Origin: Echinarachnius parma
Taxonomy: Eukaryota; Echinodermata; Echinoidea; Clypeasteroida; Echinarachniidae
Direction of reading: 5' to 3'
DNA: 64,000 nt
NCBI GenBank assembly: GCA_037951105.1
Contig: JBAMJV010007378.1
Span: forward strand, 34,949 to 98,948
A program made the translations under genes and the position numbers. This document shows positions 24,244 to 37,100 of the stretch, one piece after another. How positions within the stretch are numbered: position 1 is the first letter of the stretch; each line of letters starts with the position of its first letter. The notes under the pieces were generated by a model. That model had not been told where the DNA came from, ran no database searches, and saw only the letters and a list, made by a program, of their open reading frames with translations.

Positions 24244-24395
24244 TTAGTATTATTATTATTATTATTATTAGTAGTAGTAGTAGTAGTATTAGTATTGGTA
24301 TTGGTATTATTTGTATTATTTGTATTATTATTTGTATTATTATTATTATTATTATTATTTGTATTATTTGTATTATTTGTATTATTACATGTATT
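24170..24395. repeat. TTA/ATT trinucleotide microsatellite
   Basis: Long run of ATT with TAG and GTATT variants over more than 200 bp. Confidence 0.95.
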
Positions 24396-25464
24396 ATATT
24401 TATAATGATTGTTTTTTGTTTATATTACCATTATTATTGTGAATACTAAATGAAAGTGGTAAAAGGTGTAGTTTTATAAATATACAGTATAATTTTCTTC
24501 TGATAATGGAAGATTAGAGAATATAGATTATAGGCTACTGATTATTGCTGCATTTGCATTGCAATACATGTGCATCAATTTTAAATTTAGTTTCTGATGT
24601 CATTACTATTACTTTTGCAAAGTCAGGTTACTACAGTAGTATCTGATTATAAAATATTCATGAATGTGGAAATAGCATTCAGAAACATTGTCATGTACCT
24701 ACATTTGCATATATATGTATTTATTCTTGCTTCTTCGTTGTCTATTGTAGTACAGTCCACCTACTGGTGCATTTAAGTTTAAAAGTAGGATACAAGAAAT
24801 AAGAGAAACTGTCAAAGTATGACAGATTGGTTTATTTTAAATAAGTTATGCATGTAGGTTTGTAATCCTCAAGGTGTATTATATTTATTAAAAATTGCTC
24901 TTAAGATAAAAATGTGTACAAACCTGAATTGAGCCTTATATGTATTTCATTTTTAGATAAATGTACCATCCTATATAAAACCCTCAAAGCAATAAGTTAG
25001 TCTTTTTTTCTTTCTTTTTTACTACCAGTGATCTTAGAAATTCCATTATTAGAATCAATCCATCACTTGACATGTTTTATTTTCTGTAATATCCATTTCT
25101 CTTTTTGTAATGCATTTAATTCCATGTGTTATTGTTGACATTTTATACTTACAGGATAATTTATAATATACAGTATGTAAGGTTGCTGAACTGAAATGTT
25201 GCATTTTAGTTTAATAGATTGTACATTGTAATTATCTGCTCCTGCAGAACATGGAAGGTTTCAGGGAGAAATATTACTTTAATACAAAACTTTGGAAACT
25301 TATTTGTGATTTCTGAATATGCTAACTGTTTATTATTAGTACAATGTCATAATGTATAAGGAAAAGTCAGAAAAAACAAGATTATTACTCTTCTCATCTT
25401 GGTATACAGATCCAGTACGGCTATGATGAAAGTATAGTAAACTTATATGTAATGTATATGTACT

Positions 25465-25470
25465 AATAAA
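25465..25470 (+). terminator. Candidate distal poly(A) signal for SELENOK
   Basis: AATAAA in an AT-rich context, before the next repeat cluster. Nearer signals may be used; the assignment is inference. Confidence 0.3.
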
Positions 25471-25882
25471 ATATTCTTGTTTACATAGTCAACGTATTGA
25501 TGTCAATTATTAAGTAACTCTAACAATTATTTGTAAGTAAGTGTATTTCCTACCATGGAACCCTACATATACATGTGCCACCCTCCCACCCCCTATAATT
25601 TGACAAAAACAGTAGAAAACATAAGGGTTGGAATTAACGAAGGAGGTATGTAAATAGACCATAGTTTTAATGATGTCATATGACGCAGATAAACCATGGT
25701 TTATTTACAAACCTATGTGAATTCCACCCAAGGGGTACACCACTGCATAGAGATGTATGTTTGTGTTCTTGGGTGTGTTTATTTCTATGTGGTTTAGGGT
25801 TGATTAGATGTGTAATGCACATTTCGCCCTTACTATGTTACAACAAAACAAAACATTCTATATAATTATGATAGTATGTTGA

Positions 25883-26260
25883 TTAAAGGTGCACCTGTAA
25901 AGTGTCAGATCATTGCCCAAAATAACATTTGAGACTTCAATCTTATACCAAAATCATTGTAATATATGTCTGAATGATGTATTTAAGTTTCATTGAAAAA
26001 GAACACTGCCTTCCTGGTTTAAAAGCGAAAATTTGCTTCAGCTTTTACAACTAAATGCAGTATGACGTTTATGACAGTCTGTATAGACGTTCTTTAGCTG
26101 AATGATTATCAATGATAGATATCTTCATACTAAAGGGGCATTTGAAAAAAATCTAACCCTATTTTATACTTCTCTTACCATAAGCTAAACAAAACGGGAG
26201 AAGAGAAATGTGGAAGCTCAAAGTAATTTTTGTGGAGTTAGACACTTTACAGTTGCACCT
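25883..26260. mobile_element. MITE family B, copy 2
   Basis: TTAAAGGTGCACCTGTAAAG at the left and GACACTTTACAGTTGCACCT at the right. The interior matches the copies at 20436 and 31664 in opposite orientation. Confidence 0.8.
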
Positions 26261-26700
26261 GTGACTTATATAGCTTCAGTTCACGGGTACACACGAAATT
26301 TGCTTGTCATAGTTTTAAGCAAAAGAGAAACAGTTGCCCCCCCCCCAAAAAAAAACAAAACAAAACAAAACAACAACAACAAACAAAAAAGAACAACAAC
26401 AAAATACAAAAAAGAAAAGAAATAGAATACATTCATAAATAAATATAAAAATCAATAAGCCGCGCCTACTTTACATTATACATAAACGACACCATAGATG
26501 AAAATTGAAAAACTGAACTTATCGATCAAAATTTTGTAGAGGTGATGAAACTTTGTGAAATATTGTTTTTAATTGTTTTAACATGCTTGAAATGGGGGAC
26601 TTAATGTCTAATTATTAAATTAGCACGAAATAGAAATCTCAAACAAAACGAAACGTAATTAGGGGTGATTAGTAATATTTTCATAACAAAATCCTAAACG
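26261..26700. other. Spacer with A-rich simple sequence
   Basis: A C8 tract and AAC/AAAC simple repeats lie at 26337-26430. The rest is AT-rich without recognised features. Confidence 0.5.
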
Positions 26701-26749
26701 TGGCAGTATAAATAATTGTTGCTAACTTCAGTTACGGCGAAATTAAATG

Positions 26750-26820
26750 GCCACATGTGTGAGTCGGCAAAGTGAAGCCGTGCTGCCGTGAATTAGAAGT
26801 CGTGTTTTACTCTCAAAACA
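26750..26820 (+). other. Candidate IARS1 5' untranslated exon
   Basis: A CpG-containing stretch ends in CTCAAAACAG before GTAATG, a plausible donor. The coding exon 1 region begins after a good acceptor at 28090 (TTTTTTAG), so at least one upstream untranslated exon is expected. The exact exon is a guess from context. Confidence 0.3.
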
Positions 26821-27279
26821 GGTAATGTTCGTTTATACTTTTCTAATTCAGTTGGGCTGATCTGATGATCATGATATAACAGTGCACTTTTAAGAGAGAT
26901 ATTTAAAAAGATTTGGGTCGATCGTAACACGAAAATAATCTGAGCTGAAGAGCGAACGTCCCAAGCCAAGACTCCACCCAGTACAATCAGCCCTCCCTGG
27001 CCCTGCGTCTCGGCGCGGCTGCTTTGCACGGTGAATGCCATGAGCTGCTTCGCGGCGCGGCAGCTGTTGTTGGAGCTCTTTTCTTGTGTTGTGTGTGTTT
27101 GTGTGTGTAAGTAAATGATCGAGTGAGACCGAATGACGAATCTGAGCGAACATGGCGAATGGGTTTAATGTGCTGTGATAATCAAAGTGTGATTGTATTT
27201 AATTATTCCAAGACCAAGTACAATATTATTGTATTGGAGTCGGATACAATTCTAAGAAGAGTAAATCCCAGCGCAGAGC

Positions 27280-27485
27280 CGCAGACAGAGCCGACTTGAC
27301 CCGATCCGACTGGTTTCAATCAAGCTAGGCCTAGAGTTGGGCCTGGTCGGTCGGAGCAGATTTATCGTGTCGAATCGGCCCCAACTGGCATCCGACTGTC
27401 TCTCGACTGGCAAAATGTGTGTCGCAAGGCACTGAAAACTGAGCCGATCGGAAGGACAACCAGTCGAGTCGGCTCTGTCTGCACC
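27280..27485. mobile_element. Small inverted-repeat element (GCAGACAGAGCCGACT)
   Basis: GCAGACAGAGCCGACTTGAC at the left and GAGTCGGCTCTGTCTGC at the right are inverted, enclosing about 170 bp of GC-richer DNA with further GATCGG/CCGATC pairs. It lies in the presumed first intron or 5' flank of IARS1. The open frames here are incidental. Confidence 0.6.
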
Positions 27486-28144
27486 GGGCATAAGTAAGAG
27501 TAGACTAAGATAAGAGTTAAGACCAGAGGCAGAGAGTGAGGGACAGCAAGATCTGCTACCGTTTTCTTTGACTTGTCTTTGTCTTTGAGTTTGACTTTGT
27601 ACCCCCGGACCATTCCACTCTGCCTCTGGAATTCACTGCTCTCAAACTCAAACATTGAAACGGCGGCTGCTTCAACAAATTAAGCCAAGGATCTGCTTGA
27701 AAAAGCAGAAATCTAGTGCATAGCCTTGATTGCACGAAGGCCTGCACGCTTATAAAAATTATAGCCACCATCTGGTCTCTAGAGACTGGAGGCAATTTGT
27801 GCAGTTAACAAGACAAGACAAGACGAGGCAATAATTTCCCTCAAAAATGAAAATTAAGTTATTTTACTCATGAGAAAAGTAGTTAGTAGTTATGAATTAA
27901 ACAAATCAAACCTTTTTGTTGATAAATGCGACTTTTGACCTTGTCGCACTGTTCAAGGTTTTTCAATGCAAGTCATTACAGCGGTGTGTAACAAATTGTA
28001 TGCTTTCCTCTTGATTAAGAAGTGCTTGTATTTTCCAACTTGACAAATACTAATTTTAATTGTGTGCCTCCATCTACTTCCCTTTTTTAGATTTTTAATT
28101 GAAGTACTACAAGTTGGTGAAACCGGCTGTAGCCCTCTGTTGCC

Positions 28145-31100
28145 ATGGTGCAACCAGTCCCAGAGCATATGAACTTCCCCAAGGAAGAGGAGGAGATTCT
28201 AAAGCTGTGGAACGAACTTGATGCATTCCAGACATGCCTCAAACAGTCCAAGGGAAAACCTAGGTGAGAACCATTCATATGCAATATACCATACTGCTGT
28301 GTGTCGTAGGCAATGCTAAGAGTAAGACAATGCCCGGCTTTGCAGGCACTTTTGACCTGCCAGCGCATGCATTGTCTATGTACCTATAGAATACAATCAG
28401 GAAATTATGCTTATCGCATATAAATGGTCATACAACCTAGCATACTTGTAGTTGATGTCTCTAGCATCATTTTTCTAAATGCCTACATTAGGATCATGCC
28501 ATTTTAAAGTAATAATGTTATTGAGCTGCTAAAATGTATCTTGTTCCATATATTGGAATTACATCAATCTAATTGGCAAGTTGACGATGACAAAACACAT
28601 TCGGAATCTGCATGGAAATCTGAACTTAGACTCTTCAGTTAGATTTTAGATGGAATCCACATGATCATAATGAGTTCTTTTTTTTTATCCTACTCTTCAC
28701 TAGATTTTGCAATGCCCAAAGAGTTTATACAAAGCCCACCATGCAGGTGTCACAATTTACTTTCATTCATTTTCTGATCTCCCAGGTATGCATTCTATGA
28801 TGGCCCACCCTTCGCCACTGGCCTGCCGCACTACGGCCACATTCTAGCTGGAACCATCAAGGACATCGTGACAAGATACGCCCACCAAAGTGGTTACCAT
28901 GTCGACAGGAGATTTGGATGGGACACCCATGGCTTGCCTGTGGTAAGTTGTCGCATATTTGGGGTTCTTAAAAGTCAATGCTGTAAACTCTTTAATTTTA
29001 GGATTTCGTAGAGCCTAGCTTTATTATTTCAGAGACCATTTCTAAAATGGTTAATGTCGGGTTAGACAACCCTCGAAATTAACTTTTTTTGCTGGTGGCC
29101 CGGTCGGGCCAGTAAAATTAGTATTTTTCCAATTTTGGTGGCCCGAAACCAAAATCTACTGGCCCGAAAAAAATAAGGAAAAACAAAAGTAAAATTAAAA
29201 CAATAACCATATTCATAGTTTCAGGGTACTGGGCAATGTTTAGCCTCATTTGTTATTCCAATGCTCGAAATTATCTTTTTTTCTGGTGGCCCGAAAATAA
29301 AATTTACAAACAAAGAAAAACAATGGTCATGACTACTTGGTCATTAATTGGTAAATTATGGAAGTTATGTGTTAAAATTACCACCATCATTAAAGAAATC
29401 CATCACTGAATAAACAAAACAAAACCTAGAATCGAGCAGTTTCATCTAAGAGTCATCAACTGATGAAACTAAGCTCTTTTCCATGTACGATTTTGTTATT
29501 TTATGGTCCATAAAATCTCCAACACAAAAAAACACACATGGGACTGAGCATAGCTCAGATAACTTTTCAAATCGGGAAATGAAATCACTTAAATCTTTGT
29601 TATTTTACAAGCTAAAATTATTCCAAGTAGTCACAAGTCTCTACCTTGTAAAAATGATTCCTTCTAATACCTTCAAAAATATGAATAATGATCCGAAAGA
29701 TGAAATTATTCCCCTTTATTGACGGTATCGCGGACGGTATCGCAAAGCAATATGAATGAATGTGAAAAGTTAGACATGTGTTTTGATAGGTCTTAGTATG
29801 CACACATACTCCCTCTGTGGATTGGTTGTTCTATGTTTATATTCTACATGTTGCAAAGGCTTCCAGGGGGTGTGTGGGAAATTAAGAAAACAGCATAAGC
29901 ATGCTTTTACTTTTAGTCATTACACACCTCTGGAAGTTGTTTAATTTTACCATGATTTATCATGCAAGAAGTAGATAATTCAAGGGAGAGTGTTCATATG
30001 AGGAAATAGCACATATTTGTAGGCATAAATAAGGATTAATTCAACTAGCGCAAGTGCGCTTGCGACTTTTTATGTCCGTCCTTTTCATTTCTTGCAAATA
30101 TTTAAATCACAATTAAAGTGTTTTTAAGAGGTGTCAAACTTGAGATTCATATTCCTTGATGTTGTCTTCTTATGGTTTAAACATTTGGTGGCCCGATCGG
30201 GCCACCAAACTTTGGCATTTTCATGTTTTTACTGGCCCGACCGCAACTTTTACTGGCCCCGGGCCATCGGGCCTACGCCAATTTCGAGCGTTGGGTTAGA
30301 GTAAAAGTGTCTTTGTCAGCCATTATTTATGCCTCCACTAACGAAGTGTCTGGAGAGCTGAGGAGGCATGGTATTCCTTCACTAGAGTGCCTCAGCAGTG
30401 GTTTAAAAGCAAATGGGATGGAGCAAGGTGTGCAATTGTCCTCTCTGTAGAAGAAACTTTTGCTACCCTAGATGACACCCCCACCACTTCCAGTTTGGTA
30501 AAATAAAGAATTACATCTCTGCTGATAGTTTTAGTTGACACATACTCCCCACCTTCTTTGTGTACTTGGGGGTGTTGCATAAAGAGTTGCAATCAATCGC
30601 AAATCAGAAAATACTCTCATTTGAACCAATCAGATTTGCGCATTGTGGCAAAATTTTCTGACTTTGGATTAATTGCAACTTTGCGATTGATCGATTATAC
30701 CCCCCTGATACCCCCCTGTTTAGGTTCTAGGTTGATCTGGTGACCTACATTAGGTTGATACTAGTAGTACACCTCTGATTCTAGTAATGCTATTTTGGTT
30801 GTTGTTGTTGTTGAACAGGAATATGAGATTGACAAGAAGCTGGGGATCACAGGACCTGACGATGTGCAGAAGATGGGCATTGAGGCTTACAACAACGAGT
30901 GCAGGAAGATTGTATCTCGCTACGCTGGTGAATGGGAGGTAAGACACTGCACATATATCTATACTAGATATCTATCCTATACTAGCACTCTGAAATGGTT
31001 GTACATTGGAACTTTTTGAGAATTTACGAGGACTCCGCCACCAGTGAGTGCAGGAAGATTGTGTGGTGCTGCGCTAGTGAATGGGAGGTTAGAGACAAGA

Positions 31101-34100
31101 CGTATGCTTAATAGTAACAAACAATTTCAGGTGCACCTTTCCTAAACTACCTCCATTGAAAAAACACTCTGAAATTATTTTTACATTAAACTCTGAGAAT
31201 GCAGTGTCGGAAGATTGTGTCTCGTTACGCTGGTGAATGGGAGGTGAGGAACTTCACATACTTGGCAGAGAAACAAATAATATGCCTCCATTGAAATAAC
31301 ACTCTGAAATTGATTGAACATTGAACACTCTGTGAATTTACGAGGACTCCTCCCCCAATAAGTGCAGGATGATTGTGTGTTGCTGTGCTATTGAATGGGA
31401 GGTGAGAGACGAGACATATCTATAATATGCTTAGTACACATGTAGCATTAAACAAAAGTATATCATTTTGGGGGCAACTTTCCTAAACTACCTCCATTGA
31501 AAAAGCACTTTGACATTAATTTTACGATTGTGTCTCAATACACTGGGGAATGGGAGGTGAGAGACTCCACATATCTATGCTTTGCAGGGAAACAAAGATA
31601 ATTATTAGGGGGTTATTTTTCTAACCTGCCTCCATTAATTAGAATAGCACTTTGAACAAATTGCATTAAAAGTGAAACCAGTAAAGTGTCTAACACCACG
31701 AAAATTACTTGGAGCTTCCACATTTCTCTTCTACCGTGTTGTTTGGCTTATGGTAAGAGAAGAATAAAATAGGGTTAGATTTGTTTAAATGCCCCTTTAG
31801 TATGACAATATCTATCATTGATAATCATTCAGCTCAAGAGCGTTAATGAACGTCATAAACCTCATGCACGTTATGCAGTAATTCGTTGTGAAAGCTGACG
31901 CAGATTTTTGCTTTTTTAACCATGAAAGCAGTGTTCTTTTTCAATGAAACTTTCACGCATCATTCGGACATATCTTACAATGATTTTGGTATAGGATTGA
32001 AGTCTCAGATGTAATTTTGGGCACTATCTGACACTTTACAGGTGCACCTTTAAACTATATAGGAATTACCATAAGGGTGCATATTCAATTACAAAAGAAA
32101 TAAAATTGAATATCACTGAATCAATATCACTGTTAAGCAGTAGCTATTTCACTGATTACAACTGTTTGATTTTGCTTTACAGCACATTGTCAAGCGTCTT
32201 GGGCGGTGGATTGACTTCAAGCACGACTACAAGACGATGTACCCCTGGTTCATGGAGAGCGTGTGGTGGGTCTTCAAACAGCTGTATGACAAGGGCATGG
32301 TCTACAGAGGCTTCAAGGTAAATATCCCTCTTATTATTTAGGTTTTTTCCCAGTGATTATTAACACAATGGCCGTTCATAGCTTGTTATTACAAGTGTTA
32401 TAACTGACTGAAATGCAAGAATATAATTCATGGAAAATGTGGTGGGTTGTATGACAAGGGAATGGTCTACACAGGCTTCCTCTAGTCTTACTTTGGTTTT
32501 AGTGCATTTTTCTTTCTCTGTGTTTGATTATGCTATGGTTTTTCATAGTTTGTTATTGAAACAATTTGTATTGACTGTAAGATGATATATTGGTTTATGG
32601 AGAGTACATTGTGGGTCTTCCAATAGATGTACAAGAAGGGCATTGTCTAGAGGCTTCAAGTTATTCAAACTTTGATTACTGCAGGCTCATTATAGTGATT
32701 ACGAGTTGCTGCCCGTTTCCTCTTTCTGCTATGTATATTGTATGTATATTCTAATGATCCAATCAATGAGTAGCTGTAATTAATAGAAAATTTTAGACTA
32801 TTGTAATTTGTGTTTGTTAATGTTTATTTACACCAGGTGATGCCATTCTCAACGGCCTGTAACACTCCCCTGTCAAACTTTGAGTCTGGCCAGAACTATA
32901 AGGATGTGGTCGATCCCGCTGGTAAGTCTCCACATTTGCCCACCTAAACCTGATTGACCTTGTGTTAATTTATTTAGGCTGATTCCTTAAATACTCAGGC
33001 TGGGGTCTACAGAGAATGTATGTTATATCAAAATCAATACCAATCAATCAAAATCTATAAGGGAAATATACACATTTGGGGAAATATGACTGCACTAAAC
33101 AACATGTAGTGATGTTGTTGATAGTCATAATAGTGATTATGATGCTGATTGGAGTTTATTATGATATTAATCAGTTATGAATAACAATGTTAATTGAGAT
33201 TGGTAATGATGACAATTCAATTATTCTCATGATGATTGTGACAATGATGATTTTGTTGCCCACAAAGGTGATAAGTGATAACCCCTTGACTACGGGAACC
33301 GGGTGGGTTGTGTTCAAAGTCTATAGATATTTCGGAATCTCAAAGGGAACAGGTTAAAGGGATAGTTGAGTATTGGTCAAACTTAACTTTAGTAACCAAA
33401 ACCTGCACGATTACGATACAAACTAATAGTTATAACTTCACCATGCTCGAAAAGTATACACAATTACAAACGACAAAGTAAAACCCCTGTTATCATTCAA
33501 AAAGAGCCGTTACAACTCGAAGTGTCAAATTAACTCGGCGCGAAGCACTAGCGTTGTAGGTCCTAATACGGGACTGTATAGTGCAGTGTGCGGTAATACG
33601 GGACTGTAGTGCAGTCACTGTGTGCGGTAATACTATACAGTAGTACGTGTATATTATGTATCGCAACCATAGAAGTATGACTCCAACACTGCCGTTGACG
33701 CAACTCGCAAGCCCCATTCGCATTCGTTCGCCTTTCGTTCACAGTCGCGCTAACACACGGAGAGACTGGTCCATGAGGCGCATATATCACTGATTTTTTG
33801 CGGAATGGAAGGAAAAATCATAATCTTAATCCACCCGGTAGTTGGATCACATATTGGAGAGTAAATTGCTGGTAAGTACCGTATCATATGTATAGTTTTA
33901 AGCACAATTAGCGTGCACACAAATATTTGGTTTCAGTCTTTTATTAGGAGAACATAGAACGCTAGTGCCTCGCACTAGCAGTTCTAAAAAGTGATACCCG
34001 GGCGTCAACCACTTTTATATGATATTTTGAAAGCAAATTTCACAACAATTAGAGCATTTGAATGGAAATTATTATTATTTCCCATGTTTTTTTCGATGAT

Positions 34101-37100
34101 CTTTCATATGGAATTGAAATCAACCAAATCCGTTACAATCGATGTTGGGGGGGGCACTTTGGAAATTACCAAAACTCAACTTGGCCTTTAACAGTGATGA
34201 TACTATGGAGCTATTTATATGATTATATTTAATTGTATTCTGCTTCAGCAGTGGTTACATTGTTCAGTTTGTAATCGATATGATGATGATATTGATTTCC
34301 ATCATTTCATCTCTCTTTGCCAGTGATCATCAGCTTCCCCCTGGATGACACACCCGATGTGAGCATGATCGCCTGGACGACCACGCCCTGGACGTTGCCT
34401 AGCAACCTGGCTCTGTGTGTCAACCCTGATATGGACTATGTGAAGATCACACACAAGAAGGATGGCAAGGTGTACATCCTGATGGAGGCAAGGCTGGGGG
34501 CGCTATTCAAGAAGAACGACGAATACCAAGTGCTGGAGAAGTAAATGATGATGATAATGATGATGATGATGATGATAATAATAATAATAAATAACATTAT
34601 AAGTACAAATTTGGGTGAAAGATAGTAAAGCGTATTGCATTGCACATATAATTTGTTACACATTTTCTTTGTGCTTTACATCTTAGATTGAATTATTCCT
34701 ACATCACAGGATTCACAGTATAAACACAGTCAAGAACTACAAAAAATATAAATATGGAGTGTGGGAGAAATAATAATTAAAATTAATACAGTCACGTATT
34801 TGCATGTAGTACCGTATTTGTCGGTGTATTACCCGCTCCGATGTATTAACCGCACCCCCAACTTTGGCCATTTTTCCATGAAAAAAAAAAAAAATTTGAT
34901 AGTATAATTCTTGATTTTTAGTCTTTAGATGGTCAGCATTTTCTTAGGAAAGGTACCAAAAATAGCTTATCTATCAGAGAAGTTTTGCCTATGAATTTTG
35001 TTTTATTTACTGAAGCCTCCGAAGTAAATAAAGAAAATTATCAGGCCTTCTTCACAGCAGAAGAATCTATAACTTCTGTTGAATTTGCCACACGGATCAC
35101 TACACATGGGACTACATAAAACGTTAGACAACAGAACAAAGATTTCACCAATAAAACAATCAGAACGGAGATTTAAACTAGATGGATCTTCGACTGCGCG
35201 CAGTCGAAAATTATGCCTCCGCTATGACGCAATTTTCAATATCAAGCCCAAAATAACGTGCACTGAAATTTTGTTTTTTTCATATATATATTTTGAGTTC
35301 TGTGACCTTGACCTAGATGTAGACCCCAAACTTTGATGGCTACATTGGCTCCCAAGAATATTCAGGTACCAAGTTAGATTGAAATTTGACATTCAGGTCT
35401 TGAGATTTTGTCATTACAAGCCATTTTTGCATATATATTGAGTCATGTGACCTTGACCTTTGACCCCATGGCCCCCAAACCTAATCCAATCATTGCCACC
35501 CGATGTGTATGTAACTCATTCCAAGTTTCAAATTGATCCGTCAAACGGTTCTTGAGATATCGTGAGGATGCTTTTTTGCACATATATTGAGTCCTGCGAC
35601 CTTGACCTTTCACCTCATGAACCCCAAAATCTAATCAGATCATTGTCACCCCAATATGTACACTCATACCAAGTTTGAAATTGATCCATCAACCGGATCT
35701 AGAGATATCGCAAGAATAAGGCATTTTTGCACATATATTGAGTCCTGTGACCTTGACCTTTGACCTCATGAACCCCAAAATCTATTCAGATCATTGTCTC
35801 CCCAATATATACACTCATACCAAGTTTGAATTTGATCTGTCAACTGGTTCTGGAGATATCGCGAGAACGAGGCATTTAAAAACATATATTGAGTCATGTG
35901 ACCTTGACCTTTGACCTCATGAACCCCAAAATCTAATCAGATCATTGTCACCCCAATATGTACACTCATACCAAGTTTGAAATTGATCCGTCAACCGGTT
36001 CTTGAGTTATCGCGAGAACGAAAACGGGACGTACGTACGGACGTACGTACGGACGGACGTACGTACGGACGGACGGACGGACGGACGGACAACCCGAAAA
36101 CATAATGCCTCCGGCCACTTCGTTGGCGGAGGCATAAAAAAACTGTACCTTAATGTTATTCCTTCTTTCTAGTTCAAATTATGTTCAATCTACTCTTGAA
36201 AACTGTTTCAGGGGATAAGAAATTACGATCGTTACTTGCGAGTGCATTGTACTGATAATATACGATCACGATGTTGTCATGTCAGCTCACATGTTTTGAA
36301 GGGTGGATTATTATTTGAGTATTAGCACTCAATAGTTTAGCATAATTTTGATGACATATTGAGTGCTACAGTGTACAACGTACCAATTTCTTATTTAGCA
36401 TATGCGGAAATCGCACACGTGTGTGCATTCAGCGGCGTGGCCTTTCACCTGAACGAGGGCGCGCCTGCCTGTGCTACCCGCAGCGCTAGCATGCACACCG
36501 CCAGCGCGCACCGCGTACGGCGCGGGGCGGCGGCTTGGGGTCGCGTCGGGAAAGAGAATTCCCGCCTGAGCTGAGCTGAGCTAGCTGCTCGGCCAGTCGC
36601 GCGGGTGCATGTTAGGATTCGTACTAAGATCGTGAATCTTCCAAGCCGCTTTCGCAGCAACAACGAGCAATATTTAGGAAGAGGTAAAAGAGAAACAAAA
36701 GACACTGCATGACTTGTTTTGGGGGGAATATGCTTGTATTTTCCGTGCATCGTATGAGTATGAATGCCTTGCTGAGGTGGACTTTGGTCACTTGTGAATC
36801 TTATCTCCGTGCATTAACCGCATCGTAATTAAGGCCCGGCGCTGGCTAGGCAATTTGCGTGTACAGTTTTCCTATCTCCGTGTATTGACCGCTCCCCCCA
36901 TTTTGGAGCTTTTTTTTGGAGAAAAAAGGTGCGGTTAATACACCGACAAATACGGTATTCATGACATTGTTTGTCTTGAGTCAGATGGTTAGGTTCATTT
37001 ACAAAGTGTTTCTATTTCGTTGGAGATGATAAAAAATAAATAAAAGTAATTAATTATACAATTATTAGACTCTGTCTCTACTCAAGAAACAAGATAAGTG

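Larger units (their letters stand above)
23141..25500 (+). other. SELENOK 3' UTR and downstream DNA
   Basis: Begins directly after TAA. It includes an 8-bp hairpin (GCCTACTC / GAGTAGGC, 23142-23175), another at 23545-23572 (CTAGAACT / AGTTCTAG), and an ATT-rich microsatellite. AATAAA at 25465-25470 could end a 2.3-kb UTR. A SECIS element should lie here, but no candidate showed the ATGA / apical AA / GA pattern with a proper helix. Confidence 0.5.

Noticed and set aside
33493-33790. 75-76-codon minus-strand frames
   Set aside because: They lie entirely in the nested insert within a family A MITE and follow its tandem AATACGGGACTGTA units.
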